A stretch of 64,000 nt of DNA from Mytilus californianus. Taxonomy: Eukaryota; Mollusca; Bivalvia; Mytilida; Mytilidae. The stretch's first letter is position 1; every line of letters starts with the position of its first letter. Below are positions 42,840 to 54,209 of this stretch, piece by piece. The stretch lies in assembly GCF_021869535.1 (NCBI RefSeq), contig NW_026262712.1, forward strand, positions 48,032,884 through 48,096,883, written 5' to 3'. Below the pieces are notes generated by a model. That model did not search any database, was not told the DNA's origin, and saw nothing but the letters and a program-made list of their open reading frames with translations. Made by a program: the position numbers and the translations under genes.

Positions 42840-42848
42840 TAAGAAATT
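42840..42848 (+). repeat. Right target-site duplication 'taagaaatt'
   Basis: Identical to 38297-38305, followed by 'gtatatcaatggcgagtcaa', which continues the pre-insertion sequence. Confidence 0.85.
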
Positions 42849-42989
42849 GTATATCAATGGCGAGTCAATGCAGTATATAAATAACTAAAAGTGTCATTCC
42901 ACTAAATTTGAGTCATGACTAAGAGGATGATTTCATCGGAGCGAATTTATTTTAGGAATGTAGAAATAATTCGATCCGGTAATGTTTGT

Positions 42990-43210
42990 TAAAGAAGAGG
43001 GACGAAAGATACCAGAGGGACAGTCAAACTCATAGATCGAAAACAAACTGACAACGCCATGGTCAAAAATGAAAAGACAAACAGACAAATAATAGTACAG
43101 ATGACACAACATAGAAAACCAAAGACTAAGCAACACGAACCCCACCAAAAACTGGGGGTGATCTCAAGTGCTTCGGAAGGGTAAGCAGATCCTGCTCCAC
43201 ATGTGGCACT
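42990..43210 (+). repeat. Short repeat, 'gagggacgaaagatacc' family
   Basis: Begins 'gagggacgaaagataccaga', includes 'aaacaaactgacaacgccat', 'ccccaccaaaaactgggggt' and 'agcagatcctgctccacatg'. It is absent from duplication copy 1 (near 33530), so insertion is clear. Inverted copies are at 17265-17545 and 44085-44305. Confidence 0.8.
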
Positions 43211-43371
43211 TAGACCTTAACAATAAGGATGACGAAAAGATGTGTGCGTGTACACATGTATTGCATTTATTTTTTGCAGTTTGATCCTGAATAAGCATCA
43301 CAGATTTAGAGTACATATAGACAACATACAATGATAAGCAACAACAAGATTACAATTCATCGCATATGTAA

Positions 43372-43545
43372 TTAGCCGTTTCAGAATATCATGCATTCTG
43401 GGTAATATTTTCAAAAGCGTACACCCAAACGCTGGCTTACAACGCCCAAAACAATTGAAATTAAACTAATGACAAGACGTTGTTTTCATTTTGCAGTACG
43501 AACAATGACCAATGTTACTTTAGTTTCTGAAACGGCGAATTCAGA
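43372..43545. mobile_element. Small MITE with ~17-bp terminal inverted repeats
   Basis: 'taattagccgtttcagaata' on the left pairs with 'agtttctgaaacggcgaatt' on the right (TTCTGAAACGGC core). Copy 1 lacks the segment near 33680. No coding capacity. Confidence 0.6.
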
Positions 43546-44084
43546 ACAAGCATACAATTAAGAAAGAAACAGGTTTTAAAAACATTAAATCCGGGAAGTC
43601 AACTAAAAGAAAACATGGTGGTCAGTCGATTTCCATATGCATTTTGCTCATTTGTTGACAATATACATATTTATTTCGATTAGAAATCAACTTTTCCACG
43701 ATTCTTTCATTTATTTAAAGCAGTCACAAAAAGACATCGATCGAAGTACGATTAGAGGCTGTCCGTTAATTGAAATTGAATAAAAGACATACATGTATAA
43801 TCATTAAAAGGTACATTATGTTATATCGGAAAACTTGATCCTGTTACAATTGTACCTTGAACTCTGTCGGCTGAATATTCACAATCAATAGATGGCCAAT
43901 TCCAAGTTCCAAAGATTGTTTTGGTAACAATCATAAATCAAAGTATAATGAAGATTCAACGAAGAGTTCACGAAGAACAAAGGCACATCACCATGATAAC
44001 GTAATAAATGAGTACAATCAGTCAATTTTCAAGAATACGATAAACTTATATAATTCAAATTCAAATTTATAAACAATTCTCTTT

Positions 44085-44305
44085 CGTGGAGTTTGATCTG
44101 CTTACCCTTCCAGAGCACCCGAAATCACTGCTGAGTTTTGGGTGTGTTCGTGTTTCTCAGTTTTTAGTTTTCTATGTTATGTTTTGTTAACTGTTTTGGG
44201 TGTTTTGTTTTGTTTTTTTCTTTTTTTTGTCATGGCGTTGTTAATATATTTTCGACTTATGAGTTTGAATGTCCCTTTGGTATCTTTTGCATCTCTTGAA
44301 CAGAC
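44085..44305 (-). repeat. Inverted copy of the 42990-43210 family
   Basis: 'ctgcttacccttccagagca', 'ttagttttctatgttatgtt' and 'gaatgtccctttggtatctt'. Copy 1 near 34530 lacks it. The 60-codon frame across it is repeat-derived. Confidence 0.75.
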
Positions 44306-44399
44306 AAGAAAAAAATATGATTAGAGAAACATTCAACAAACTGGATATTTGCACAAAAAGTTGGCATAATGTTTGCTTAACTTTGTAGGGTCGATCGTA

Positions 44400-45500
44400 T
44401 ATAAAAAAGATATGTGCAACAATGTTTGAAAACGACTGAAATCAGTATAGAACTTAAATTCCTTTAACATCCGAGACGGTGGTTAAACTAGTGTCTAATT
44501 TTATATCTCCCTTCTAACGGAACTCTTCAATTTTTGACACGTTTTGGCTATATAAGTTTCACAAAAACGTTCAGTTATAATTGAAACAAATAATTCTAAA
44601 ATCGGGTTATAATGAAGTTAATATAACTCTCCTCGACATTCATATATCAAACAATGAAATCAAAATTTTATTGTAATTTTGAATAAAGTATGTATTTGTT
44701 CGGCTATGCTATGAACAACTTTGGGTACTAACGGACCTTCCTCTGTTGATATCTCCAATGGCTGTACATGTTTGTCTCAGACACACCTCACTATTCCTCA
44801 TTTTTACTCGTTGATAGATTAGGAAATTCTTACGAAACTAAGTTCTAAATCCGTCAAGCAAATTTGATATTAGAAGAATTAGGGTTTTCATTTATGCCGC
44901 TAAACGACTATTCGGGTAACGGCTGTTCATATCCTTTTCCTAAAGAAGCAATCTTAATTAAACTAAATCTGAAACTAAAATGAAAGTAAAAAATGCAGTT
45001 AAAGTAATTTCCTGAATATTTTTTGAAATAATATCTTCTTTTGGAGAAATATACTTTAAAAATTGTTGTCATGAATTAATACAAAAATATCCGTTAAAAG
45101 AGACTCAATAATTTGGTTGTAAATTGGCCAGGTTTTATGTTTCCCAACCTTCATGCACGCATATTTAATGACATAAAATAAAAAGGTATATGCTTTAAAT
45201 GTTCTTGTTTTTCTTAGAAGTTCTGTCCTTCCGAGGCTTCTCTGCGTGCTAACTTTCATGTTATTACTGTGTCAATGTCCCACAGGTGTTGTGTGATTTG
45301 ACACAGAGCTTTTTTCCCACAGTATATTTGCGTGTGATGCTGACTCGATAAAAATTGCGACCTATGATCAATTATTGATGAAGCCAAAGAACTAGATTGA
45401 ACACTATAGAATGACAATATACTAGATCAATATACAACAACAAAATTAATTTAACTCGTTGCTGTTTAAGTATATTCCTAACCAATCTGACACGGTTGAT
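44400..45500. other. Body of duplication copy 2, no gene seen
   Basis: 45070-45430 matches 35475-35880. The rest is AT-rich with no conserved open frame. Confidence 0.5.
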
Positions 45501-45504
45501 AGAT

Positions 45505-45560
45505 TTTTTTTCTTAACGTCCAGTGGCAAATGTTACTTCAATATTCACTACAAGTTCATC
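45505..45560 (-). repeat. 'taacgtccagtggcaaat' tail fragment
   Basis: 'tcttaacgtccagtggcaaa' only. Same tail as at 14440 and 49750. Confidence 0.55.
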
Positions 45561-45744
45561 CGTCTGATAGTAAATGTCACCCGTTTTAACAGAGTTTCAA
45601 CCTTAATGATATATTGTATTAGGAACATTTCTAATCGAGAGTAAAACTAAAATTAAAACTTTGAACTTTCGAAGTTTTTTATTCATAAGTTTGTACTCAG
45701 TGTAGATGAATATAAACCAACATGCTTAGAAACCACTTTAAAAA

Positions 45745-45950
45745 TATGAAGATGTGGCAGGATTGCTAATGAGACAACTCTTCAACAGAGACCAAATGAC
45801 GTAAAGGTTAAAAGCGATAGGTCATGGTACGGCCTTCAAGAATAAACAAAACCCATATCACAAAGTCAGCTGCCAAACGCCCTTAAATGACAAATGTAAA
45901 AACAGTTAAAACGAGAAAAAATAACTGCGTAGTTCCTTTTCTTGGTATAT
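45745..45950 (+). repeat. 'gatgtggtatga' family repeat
   Basis: 'gaagatgtggcaggattgct', 'gagaccaaatgacgtaaagg' and 'tacggccttcaagaataaac'. Confidence 0.7.
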
Positions 45951-46042
45951 TGGTACTTTTTTCAGATAGGACCTTTTCGGAGACCATATTGAGGGAACAC
46001 TCTCTTTTACTACAGTAGACTGTGAGAACTGTTCTTCTTTGG

Positions 46043-46106
46043 AGTGGATATTTTTATCATATACACACACACACACATATATATATATGTGATAAAAATA
46101 TCCACT
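46043..46106. repeat. Hairpin around a CA/TA microsatellite
   Basis: 'agtggatatttttatcatat' is mirrored as an inverted repeat by 'gtgataaaaatatccact', with (AC)n(AT)n between. Confidence 0.75.
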
Positions 46107-46264
46107 ATATATATATAGGTCAAACCTCGTATTAGTAACATAACAATTTCAAAACTTTCATTTCACTTACTATATAATTTATGATTATGATATTACTTCG
46201 ATAGAAAATTTGTAGTATGGTATAATGATCTTTTTTGTTGTTGTACTGATTGTTATTTAACATA

Positions 46265-46640
46265 TATTAAAATAAGGGGATGTGGTATGATTGAAAATGA
46301 GACAACTATCCACCAAAGTTTGCATGAAGTGGATTTAAGCAATTATAGGCAACAATACGATCTTCAACAATGAGAAGACCCCATACCGTATAGTCGACTA
46401 TAAAATGTCCTACATAAAAAATATGAAACAGTTTAATTTAGAAACCTAACAGCCTAATTAACTTATCACAAATCAATTTCCGAAAAAACAATTATGATAG
46501 AAATGAACCAATAAAAACCCCTGAATCACAGGCTCCTGACTTGGCACAACAACATACAGACTGTTACGGGGTTAAACATTTTCGACGGCGCAAAGCCTTC
46601 CCTAACCTGAGACAGTGATGTAACAGCTAGTACAACGAAG
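46265..46640 (+). repeat. 'gatgtggtatga' family, nearly complete copy
   Basis: 'aaggggatgtggtatgattg', 'caatgagaagaccccatacc', 'gtcgactataaaatgtcc', 'cacaggctcctgacttggca' and 'gacagtgatgtaacagct' in family order. Confidence 0.8.
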
Positions 46641-46659
46641 TGATATGCGAATATAAACA

Positions 46660-48330
46660 ATATTCCGACATTGATTTAAATAAGAATCGAGTGATTATTC
46701 TGCCAGCTTTCTCCTTTTTACTTTGATGTTTACAATAGGATTAAGTAGCAACTTTAATGACCTGAAGCCACTCTATCCAATTTATTGTCGACGATGGACA
46801 ATATACTGGTCCTTTTATCTTAATCTATGTTCATTAGTGAGGGTCGTAGGGTCAACCAAAGTTGCTCAAATACGCTTCATTTGGACTCCGTTGGATAATT
46901 CGTCATGTCTTTTGTTCTAGCTCTAAGGGTTTGCATGTTAAAACATCTAGATGTAAATCATCACTGAAGTGCTCTTTTGTATCTGAAACATATACATTGT
47001 AACCGTTCAATTTTATTGAATAAACATTGATCAAATCGTTAAGAGCCACCCACACGTTTGGACTAAAAAACGTTTAACTATTTTCGGAGTTATATATGAA
47101 AATAATAGTCTAAATAGAACTTCAATTCCGATTGATGCATTTTAATTTATACACAATTAGATTGTCATACACTACACCGCGGTAATAAATAACGATATAT
47201 CCAGCGACATAATTAGTGAAATGAAATATTCTAGATTCGACCTAAATAACTCTCAAGTCTCGTCCAAAAAAATCTGCCAATAAAAACCCCCAAAACTAGC
47301 TTATGTTCTATAAGTGATTGAAAGTTAATCAGCAGTAATGCGCACGATTTAACTATACGATAGCGTACAGATTGTGTCCTTGATTATCCAGTGGATATGC
47401 TTATACCTTTGCAAATTCATTTATATTATTTTGTGCACAAGTCTTTCACTTATTTTGAACTTTATAGCAAAAACTCTTAATTTTTTTCACGGAGAAATAT
47501 ATTGATTCAAACGTCCGTCTTTCAGCTAGTTTTTGGTGTAATTCGAACATGTTATTTTGTGCACAAGTCTTCCACTTATTTTGAACTTAATAGCAAAAAC
47601 TCTTAATTTTTTTTCACGGAGAAATATATTGATTCAAACTTCCGTCTTTTAGCTAGTTCTTGGTGTACCTCGACCACATGTTCTGTCTGTCTGTTAAGTT
47701 ACAGTATCATATGTTTTTACTGAGACAAAATAATAAAATATGAGAATACGGTGATGTAAGTAAATGTAAACTTATGAAGAGATAGCTTATCGAAGACAAA
47801 TATAATCAAAATACATCATATAAATTTGCCTGATTCTAAAATAAATTGTTCAAAAGTCATATTCTATAGTCGTTTAATCACCTTTTCTTCCTCCTCAACT
47901 TTGGCAGCAGATATCACATTTAAGTTGATCTTCACTCTCTCTTTGAATGCAATACATCCATTACATTATTTGACTAAATATTTGTTTTTCTTTGAAAATA
48001 GTCCCATTTGTGTGCGTAGTGTAAACATATAGCGCACATAGCCTGAAACTAGGCTAATATACTAAACCTTTGTGTAAATATGAAACTACATATTATTAAG
48101 ACGAAAAAAAGGCTTTTGCTTAGCCAAGTTATAAATAACGAAGCTCTATTCTTCATAAAGTGTGCTTTTCTTAAAAAAATAGATGCATTATTGAGCATGA
48201 ATGAAATTAAAATCTTAAAAGAAATTGTTAAATCACTGTCAAATGTTGGAAGTATGGTCGAGTCCAGCTAAACATAAAACAACTATCAATAAGTTCATAC
48301 ATACAACAATCTTTTGTTTAATTTGTTCTA
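46660..48330. other. Body of duplication copy 2, no gene seen
   Basis: 46930-48290 matches 36300-37780 with many substitutions. 47420-47500 is tandemly repeated at 47545-47640 ('cacggagaaatatattgatt' twice), a local duplication not present in copy 1. The 63-codon frame at 48080-48271 is broken by stops in copy 1. Confidence 0.55.
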
Positions 48331-48334
48331 GGAA

Positions 48335-48600
48335 ACCGTACGGCCTTCAACAATGAGAAAAACCCTTACCGTTTAGTAGACTATAAAAGGCCCCGACATG
48401 AAAAATATGAAATCGTTCAATTTAGAAAACTAACGGTCTAATTTATAACAAAATAATTTATAAAAAAACAAATATGACAAATATGAACCAACGACAACCA
48501 CTGAACTGCATGCTCCTGACTTGGGGCAGGCACATTAAGAATGTGGCAGGATTAAACATATTTGTTAGCGCTCTTACTCCATCCTTTTTAAAATAAGATT
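48335..48600 (+). repeat. 'gatgtggtatga' family, 5'-truncated
   Basis: 'gtacggccttcaacaatgag', 'gtagactataaaaggccccg', 'gcatgctcctgacttggggc' and 'gtggcaggattaaac'. Confidence 0.75.
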
Positions 48601-48769
48601 CAGAATCTAGTTCATGCTAACATGGTTATGTCTTTTATACGCGTGAATTAGCTGTACTGAAAAGTCGGTCACGTAGGGCTTCAGCTAGAGACAAAAACTT
48701 GTAAAAATTGTTTGAACGAATATTGTGAAAATAATTGTATAAAGTTCGAGATTGCATTTTAGTTACGTA

Positions 48770-49175
48770 AGCGCGTCACTGTTTTTTGATACCCTGTGGT
48801 GTTTTTCGTTGATGAAATATGTTCGTTGTTGTTCTGTGGTTTAAATGTTGTGTCGACTATTATATTATTTGTTTGTGCGTTTCTCTGTTATGAATGTTCG
48901 TGCGTGTATTGGTGCTGTATTTCTATCACGTACTGTTTTAGCGATATTTTTTAACATTGTCATAAAGCGGGAGGTTTGGCATGCCATGAAACCAGGTTCT
49001 ATGTGTGTTGGCGTTTGTTTTTGTTGCACTTAGGTGTTCCTGTTTTTCCTTTGTTTTCCTCTTATAGTTGATGTGTTTCCCTCGGTTTTAGTTTGTAACC
49101 CGGATTTGTTTTCTGTCAATCGATTTATGACTTTTGAACACCGTTATACTACTGTTTCCTTTATTTAACCTAAAA
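48770..49175. repeat. Repeat with 'gtttgtaacccggatttgtt'
   Basis: Ends like 17930-18100 ('atcgatttatgacttttgaa', 'cgttatactactgttt') and includes 'cgggaggtttggcatgcca'. Absent from duplication copy 1. Confidence 0.65.
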
Positions 49176-49300
49176 TAAAAAAAGAGAGTTTTTCTGTCAA
49201 TACATTTTCATAACAAAATCCAGACATCCATAATTAGTTGTTTGTTTTGAAAATGGAAAATGCATTACTTTCAATTCGACAATCTCGCAAAGCATATTAA

Positions 49301-49745
49301 ACTGTATGAAACTTCGGCATTCATTTGTCATTAGAAATAAGAGGTAAGTGCAAAAGCATCAAGTTTTGAAGTATACATGGAAGAAAATATATTTTATTTG
49401 ATTAAAATAAAGTATTGAAATCACAATGAGATGTCTTCTTTAAACCTTAAGATTGATCCGAGCATTATAACTTGTTTATCTCAATGAGGTATATATTTAT
49501 TCAAGATTATGTGGATATCTTAAAGACATAAGGAACAGCGATACAACAAAATGTTACATCATACTTAATTTAATCCTTGCAAACAAAAGCATATATATAA
49601 GAACCCCCTTGTTTTTGTATTCGTCTGTCTTTGTTCTTTATATTTCTCTGTTCATCTATCTGTCACTAAAACACAATTCATTCTACACGAAAATATATAT
49701 TTCAATGACGAATGCTAATGCATAAACGATTTTCATGAGGCGATA
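49301..49745. other. Stretch without gene or named repeat
   Basis: AT-rich sequence right of the duplication. Nothing recognised. Confidence 0.4.
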
Positions 49746-49749
49746 CTAT

Positions 49750-49810
49750 TTAAATTGATTGATTGTTGTTTGCTTAACGTCAAATGGCAAACATTTCATG
49801 CATACCATAG
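49750..49810 (-). repeat. 'taacgtc...ggcaaac' retroposon tail
   Basis: 'gattgattgttgtttgctta' followed by 'acgtcaaatggcaaacattt'. Read on the minus strand it ends in an 'aacaatcaatcaa' tail. Confidence 0.6.
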
Positions 49811-49884
49811 ATAAATGTTTTTTTTTATAATTATTTCAGAGTTGATTTGAATACTGGTACAAAATTATCACCGTGGAAAAGGGA

Positions 49885-50115
49885 CAAGACTTGTATAATG
49901 AAATTGAGAACGGAAACCGGGAATGCGCCAAACAGACGATAACCCGACCAAAGAGCAAAAAAAAAAAAAAAAACACAGCCCTAAGCCACAAATTGGTCTT
50001 CATCACAGCCAGAAAATCCTGCAACCAAGGCGGGCTTCAGATGGTCCCTCAACAATAATGTATACTAGTTCAGCGTAAATGGACGTGACAATAAACTCCG
50101 AAACATCTAAATGAT
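49885..50115 (-). mobile_element. 3'-end copy of the 15.3-16.2 kb retroelement
   Basis: 'aattgagaacggaaaccggg', 'gataacccgaccaaagagca', an A run, 'aggcgggcttcagatggtcc' and 'actagttcagcg' follow the order at 5853-6112, more diverged. Confidence 0.65.
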
Positions 50116-50139
50116 CCATATTAAAAAAAAAACATACAA

Positions 50140-50475
50140 TAGATATAAGAAGATGTGGTATGAGTGCCAATGAGACAACTCCCCATCCAAGTCACAATTT
50201 GTAAAAGTAATCCATGATAGGTCAAAGTACGGCTTTGACCTATATGTATCGTAATACTTAACACTTATCAAAGGTGGTATATATTTTAAAATAGTGAGAC
50301 TAGACATAACACTGAATAAGTAAACATTTAATAACAAAAGTACATTATAAATTGTATCAACAGGTCAAATTAACACGAGAGTACGATTTGAGAGTACTCG
50401 CAGTTATTGAAAGCTAGTTTAAAGGCAAAAACAATTAATAATAAAAAATCATGCATCAGGGACTAAAATCAACTA
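50140..50475 (+). repeat. 'gatgtggtatga' fragment joined to the 7440-type repeat
   Basis: 50145-50235 is a family head ('agaagatgtggtatgagtgc', 'gtcaaagtacgg'). From 50236 the sequence follows 7455-7670 ('cttatcaaaggtggtatata', 'gtatcaacaggtcaaattaa'). Confidence 0.65.
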
Positions 50476-50559
50476 AAACACATCCCAGGGATTAAGTGTT
50501 TTAACGTCATGGACAGTCAACGAAGACATGACCTGTACAATGCCAAAAATACATAACTG

Positions 50560-51005
50560 TATGTTCACTTGTTTTTGTTAATGTCTTTTGTTTGAGTTAA
50601 GCCATTTCACTTGATATTTTATAGTGTGTCTTTCTGTGTTGTGATGTTACGCTATTGTTTCCGGTAGGGTGAAGGTTGGCGCTTATTAAAACGTTTAAAC
50701 CCGCTGCATTTGTTTGCACCTGTCCAAAGCCAGGAACCTGATGTTCAGTTGTTGTCGTTGTTGATGTGGTTCATAAGTGTTTCTCGTTTCTCGTTTTTTA
50801 TATAGATTAGACCGTTGGTTTTCCTGTTTGAATGGTTTTACACTTGTCATTTTTGGGGCCCCTTACAGCTTGCTGTTCGGTGTGAGCTAAGACTCCGTGT
50901 TGAAGGCCTTACTTTTACCTATAATGGTTTACTTTTACAAATTGTGACTTAGATGGAGGTTGTCTCATTTCTACTCATACCACATCTTCTTATATCTATT
51001 TGGCA
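50560..51005 (-). repeat. 'gatgtggtatga' family, nearly complete inverted copy
   Basis: Mirror of 5185-5580: 'aggttggcgcttattaaaac', 'gtccaaagccaggaacctga', 'ttggggccccttacagcttg', 'gctaagactccgtgttgaag' and 'ctcataccacatcttctta'. Confidence 0.8.
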
Positions 51006-51229
51006 TATAAAAACTATAAAGACCGCTTTATTGCAGATTATGTTACTTTGGGCAGCAACTTGACGAGCAATACTTGTTGGCTCTGCTGATGAAAATAAAT
51101 ATGATAGTATGTGAATAACTTAACAAGGGTGCACACGCTGAAATGTCTCGGCTGCTTTGCTGACCCTTTATTTTATACTCAAAGTCTTAAAGGTATAGGT
51201 TTTACGAAAAGTATCACATAAATGTAAAA

Positions 51230-51745
51230 TTTTCAAAGATCTATGAAAATGAGGTCAAGGTCAGATAAATCTTGTCAGACAACATGTACGTATACACCTT
51301 ACAATGATTATATACACCAAATATAGTTGACCTATTGCTTATAGTAACAGACCAAGACACAAATACTTGACCAATGAAACATACCAATGAGTTCAAAGTC
51401 AGATTATACCCTCAGACGGAGATGTACACCTTACAATAATTCCAAACATAGCTGACCTATTGCTATTAGAGGTTGGAAAACAGGCCAAAATAAAAAAAGT
51501 TAACATTGATCAATGGCCCATGAAAATGAGGTCAAGGTCAGATGATATCTGCCAGACAGAGATGTGCACCTTACAATCAATTCCATACAACAAATATAGT
51601 TGACCTTTTTGCTTAAAGTACTTGAAAAACAGACCAAATTACAAAAAACTTAACATTGACCAATGAACCATGAAAATGAGATCAAGGTCAGATGAAACCT
51701 GTCAGAATGACATTTACACCTTACAATCATGAATTTACACGTTTT
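51230..51745 (+). repeat. Four ~140-150 bp tandem monomers with 'tcaaggtca'
   Basis: Each monomer contains 'atgaaaatgaggtcaaggtc', 'cagacagagatgtacacctt', 'acaatcattcca'-type, 'atatagttgacctatt' and 'aacttaacattgaccaatg' sequence. The 'tcaaggtca' core lies at 51255, 51393 (one mismatch), 51532 and 51682. Confidence 0.8.
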
Positions 51746-51749
51746 TTTC

Positions 51750-52105
51750 TCTCAACTAAATTATTGACAATCTACCATTTGGTGGCATTTGTGTCCGGCG
51801 GCACAAAATTAAAATAAATCGCATGAAACTTCAAGCTACTTAACATTTCAAATTAATATTATATATTTGCTATACTTTGTTAAATTTGATAACAATTTCT
51901 CTGTCCGGGCTTCAAACGATGTAGTATTGAATTCTTTATACCGCAAAATATCTAGTGATTACTGGAATGCATTGAAATACCGTAATGTTTAAACTATTAC
52001 GTAAAAACTAATAAAGTACAAGCGACATAACATTTTTTTAATTATATTCCAGAATGTTGAAGTAAAAGCCTACGTGATGATTATTTGACGACAATTTATC
52101 GTTTT
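51750..52105. other. Stretch without gene or named repeat
   Basis: AT-rich; ends in a good pyrimidine tract and AG at 52108. Confidence 0.4.
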
Positions 52106-52108
52106 CAG

Positions 52109-52192
52109 TCTTTTATTAGATATTTACATGGCATAATGAAGTGTTTGTCACAGAGGGAAAGAGTCTCATTAGATTTAAATGAAGCAGAAGTC
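52109..52192 (+). CDS. Isolated exon-like segment
   Basis: Follows 'acaatttatcgttttcag' and is open for 28 codons with protein-like content (FIRYLHGIMKCLSQRERVS then LDLNEAEV). It can end at GTC|GTATAA in phase 0, or at the TAA at 52196. Two further short AG...GT segments (52368-52391 before GTAAGC and 52602-52650 before GTAACT) are phase 2 throughout and do not join it, so a consistent gene could not be built. It might belong to the gene further left. Confidence 0.3.
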
Positions 52193-52199
52193 GTATAAG

Positions 52200-53240
52200 G
52201 TATTATGTAATTAAAAAGCGAATTAGAGGTCGCATACTTCTAACACATTTAATCCAATAATAAAGCACGTAGATAACGCAACCAAGAACCTTGACATGAT
52301 ATGAGATCCGAAATGCGTAATATCATTTGATAAATTAGTTTATTGCACTATACACATCAGAAGATATCTGGAACTCTTCAATGAGTAAGCAACTCATAAA
52401 CAAAAAGGAACCAGACAATGCTAGTGATAAGCATTTGGTTTAAAAAAAGGTGGGTTGTTTTAACTTGAAGTAGATATTTCCCGTTTTGAATTACAATGTA
52501 CATTGGGGGAGGTATCATTATATTCAGATTGGATTGACAAAATATTTACATTCAGCATTGATCTGACTAAAACAAATCAATAATTTCAATCCATATTTTA
52601 CAGACCGGCAGTTTGTAAACCGAACATTTCATTGTTTGTTTGGATGAAGTAACTTTGAATTGACTTCAAGTAGCCATTCCCCCTATCTAATGTAAAGTGT
52701 TAGGGATCACATCAGACATTGTATTAACATGACTAAAATTTGTGAAGCCAAATGCATTAAAAGCTTATGCATCAGAACACAAATGGCTTGTACAGAACAA
52801 TCACGATAGTCTAAATTCCAGCATTGCCTACAGTAGTTCCATCCTAGGCTTTAGAGAAGGAATATATAAAAATATGGAGATTTGATATGATTGCCAATGA
52901 GAGAACTCTCCTTCAAAGTTCAAATGAAGTGGATGTAAGTTATAGTATGTTTGTTGAATGTATTATAAAAATGAACCATACAAAATAATGCTAGCACAGA
53001 CACTCTGTATATGTGACTAAGTGTATCGTTCATATACTACTGAAATCTACAATACTACTAATGTTTTGAAGCGACTTCATTAGAAAGATAATTACTAAAC
53101 ATATATTGTTATATATGTAGAGTTACGAGTACTCAGGATAATACATCCTGTCAATACTGTTTACTTATATTTTGGCATTTAACAAGGTCATACCTTTATG
53201 AGACTGTTTATGACGTCTTTGCACTGAAGATGTAGATTTG
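52200..53240. other. Stretch with one repeat fragment
   Basis: 52868-52945 is a head fragment of the 'gatgtggtatga' family ('tatggagatttgatatgatt', 'caaatgaagtggatgtaag'). The rest is not recognised. Confidence 0.45.
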
Positions 53241-53249
53241 TACTGATTG

Positions 53250-53745
53250 CTACTTTTGTTTTTGAGGACATTGTTTTATTTATTAGTTGTCATTGGTATT
53301 ACACTTAGTCTAGCTTTCAGTAAATGCGAGTACTCCTATATAGGTCCTTTTTTTCTAACGTTTTTATGTTAGTTGTTTTGTGCTTCTTAGTAATCTATTG
53401 AGTTAAGCCATTTGCAACTGTTTCTTACAGATTATTTTTATGTTGTTCTTCACCTAATGCGGAAGCTTTGGCGCCCACAAACATGTTTAATCCCGCCACA
53501 TTCTTTATGCGCCTCTAATTTAGTGGTTGTCGTATGTTCCTGTTTGTCGTGTTTGTTTATCGTAAATTGAATGGTTATGAATTAGTCCGATAGTTTTGTC
53601 GTTTGAACTGTTTATATTTTTCATGTCGGGGCCGTCTGAAGCTGACTTGGTTTTTCCCATTGTTGAAGGTCATACAGTGACCTATAATTGCTAACATATA
53701 CATCATTTGAACTCAGGTGGAAAGTGTTGTCATTAGCAGTCGTAT
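53250..53745 (-). repeat. Composite 'gatgtggtatga' element, degraded inverted copy
   Basis: 'ttagttgtcattggtattac' and 'ctttcagtaaatgcgagtac', then 'gagttaagccatttgcaact', 'catgtttaatcccgccacat', 'ccattgttgaaggtcataca' and 'gaactcaggtggaaagt' follow the order seen at 30010-30600. Confidence 0.65.
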
Positions 53746-53829
53746 CGTAGCTTAACTTACTGTTGAGACATGCGATTGTAAAACAAACAATACTTCTCTC
53801 TTTCAACATAGTTAAGGGTATCCCCCAAT

Positions 53830-54205
53830 TTATCGTATTCTAAAGATATGATTGTATACATTTATATTTGAAAGAACATGTTTTTACCGTTTAAAAAACT
53901 TTAAACCTGTGTGCATATATCAGGTTTAGTACATGAGTAATTCTCGTTGGAATCTTTTTCTTTAATATTCGACTAAAAGTTTTACAAAGTGCAGGTTCCG
54001 ATGAACCGTACCGCGTACTTTGTATGTATACTAAACAAAAATTTGTTTTATTTGTTTTAATCAAAAACTATTGTAAGTCAGTATGATTTTCTTTGTTGTT
54101 CTCCTTTTTTATCCACGCCCTTATTTAGATGATGATACCGCATGCGTTTTACTCATGAATAAAGACCTTACGGTGACTTGAAGATGTTTATATGTTTGAG
54201 CTATA
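53830..54205. other. Stretch without gene
   Basis: AT-rich. 54130-54185 is a small trace of the 'gatgtggtatga' family ('catgcgttttactcatgaat'). Confidence 0.4.
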
Positions 54206-54209
54206 TATA

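Larger units (their letters stand above)
37830..49300 (+). repeat. Tandem segmental duplication, copy 2
   Basis: Second copy of the segment at 31550-37820, enlarged by its own insertions: 38306-42839, 42990-43210, about 43372-43545, 44085-44305, 45745-45950, 46265-46640 and about 48330-49240. Both copies end in 'caatctcgcaaa(t/g)catattaaac' (37787 and 49277), which fixes the repeat boundary. Confidence 0.8.

Noticed and set aside
48080..48271. 63-codon open frame in duplication copy 2
   Set aside because: The paralogous stretch at 37527-37720 contains stops in the same frame.
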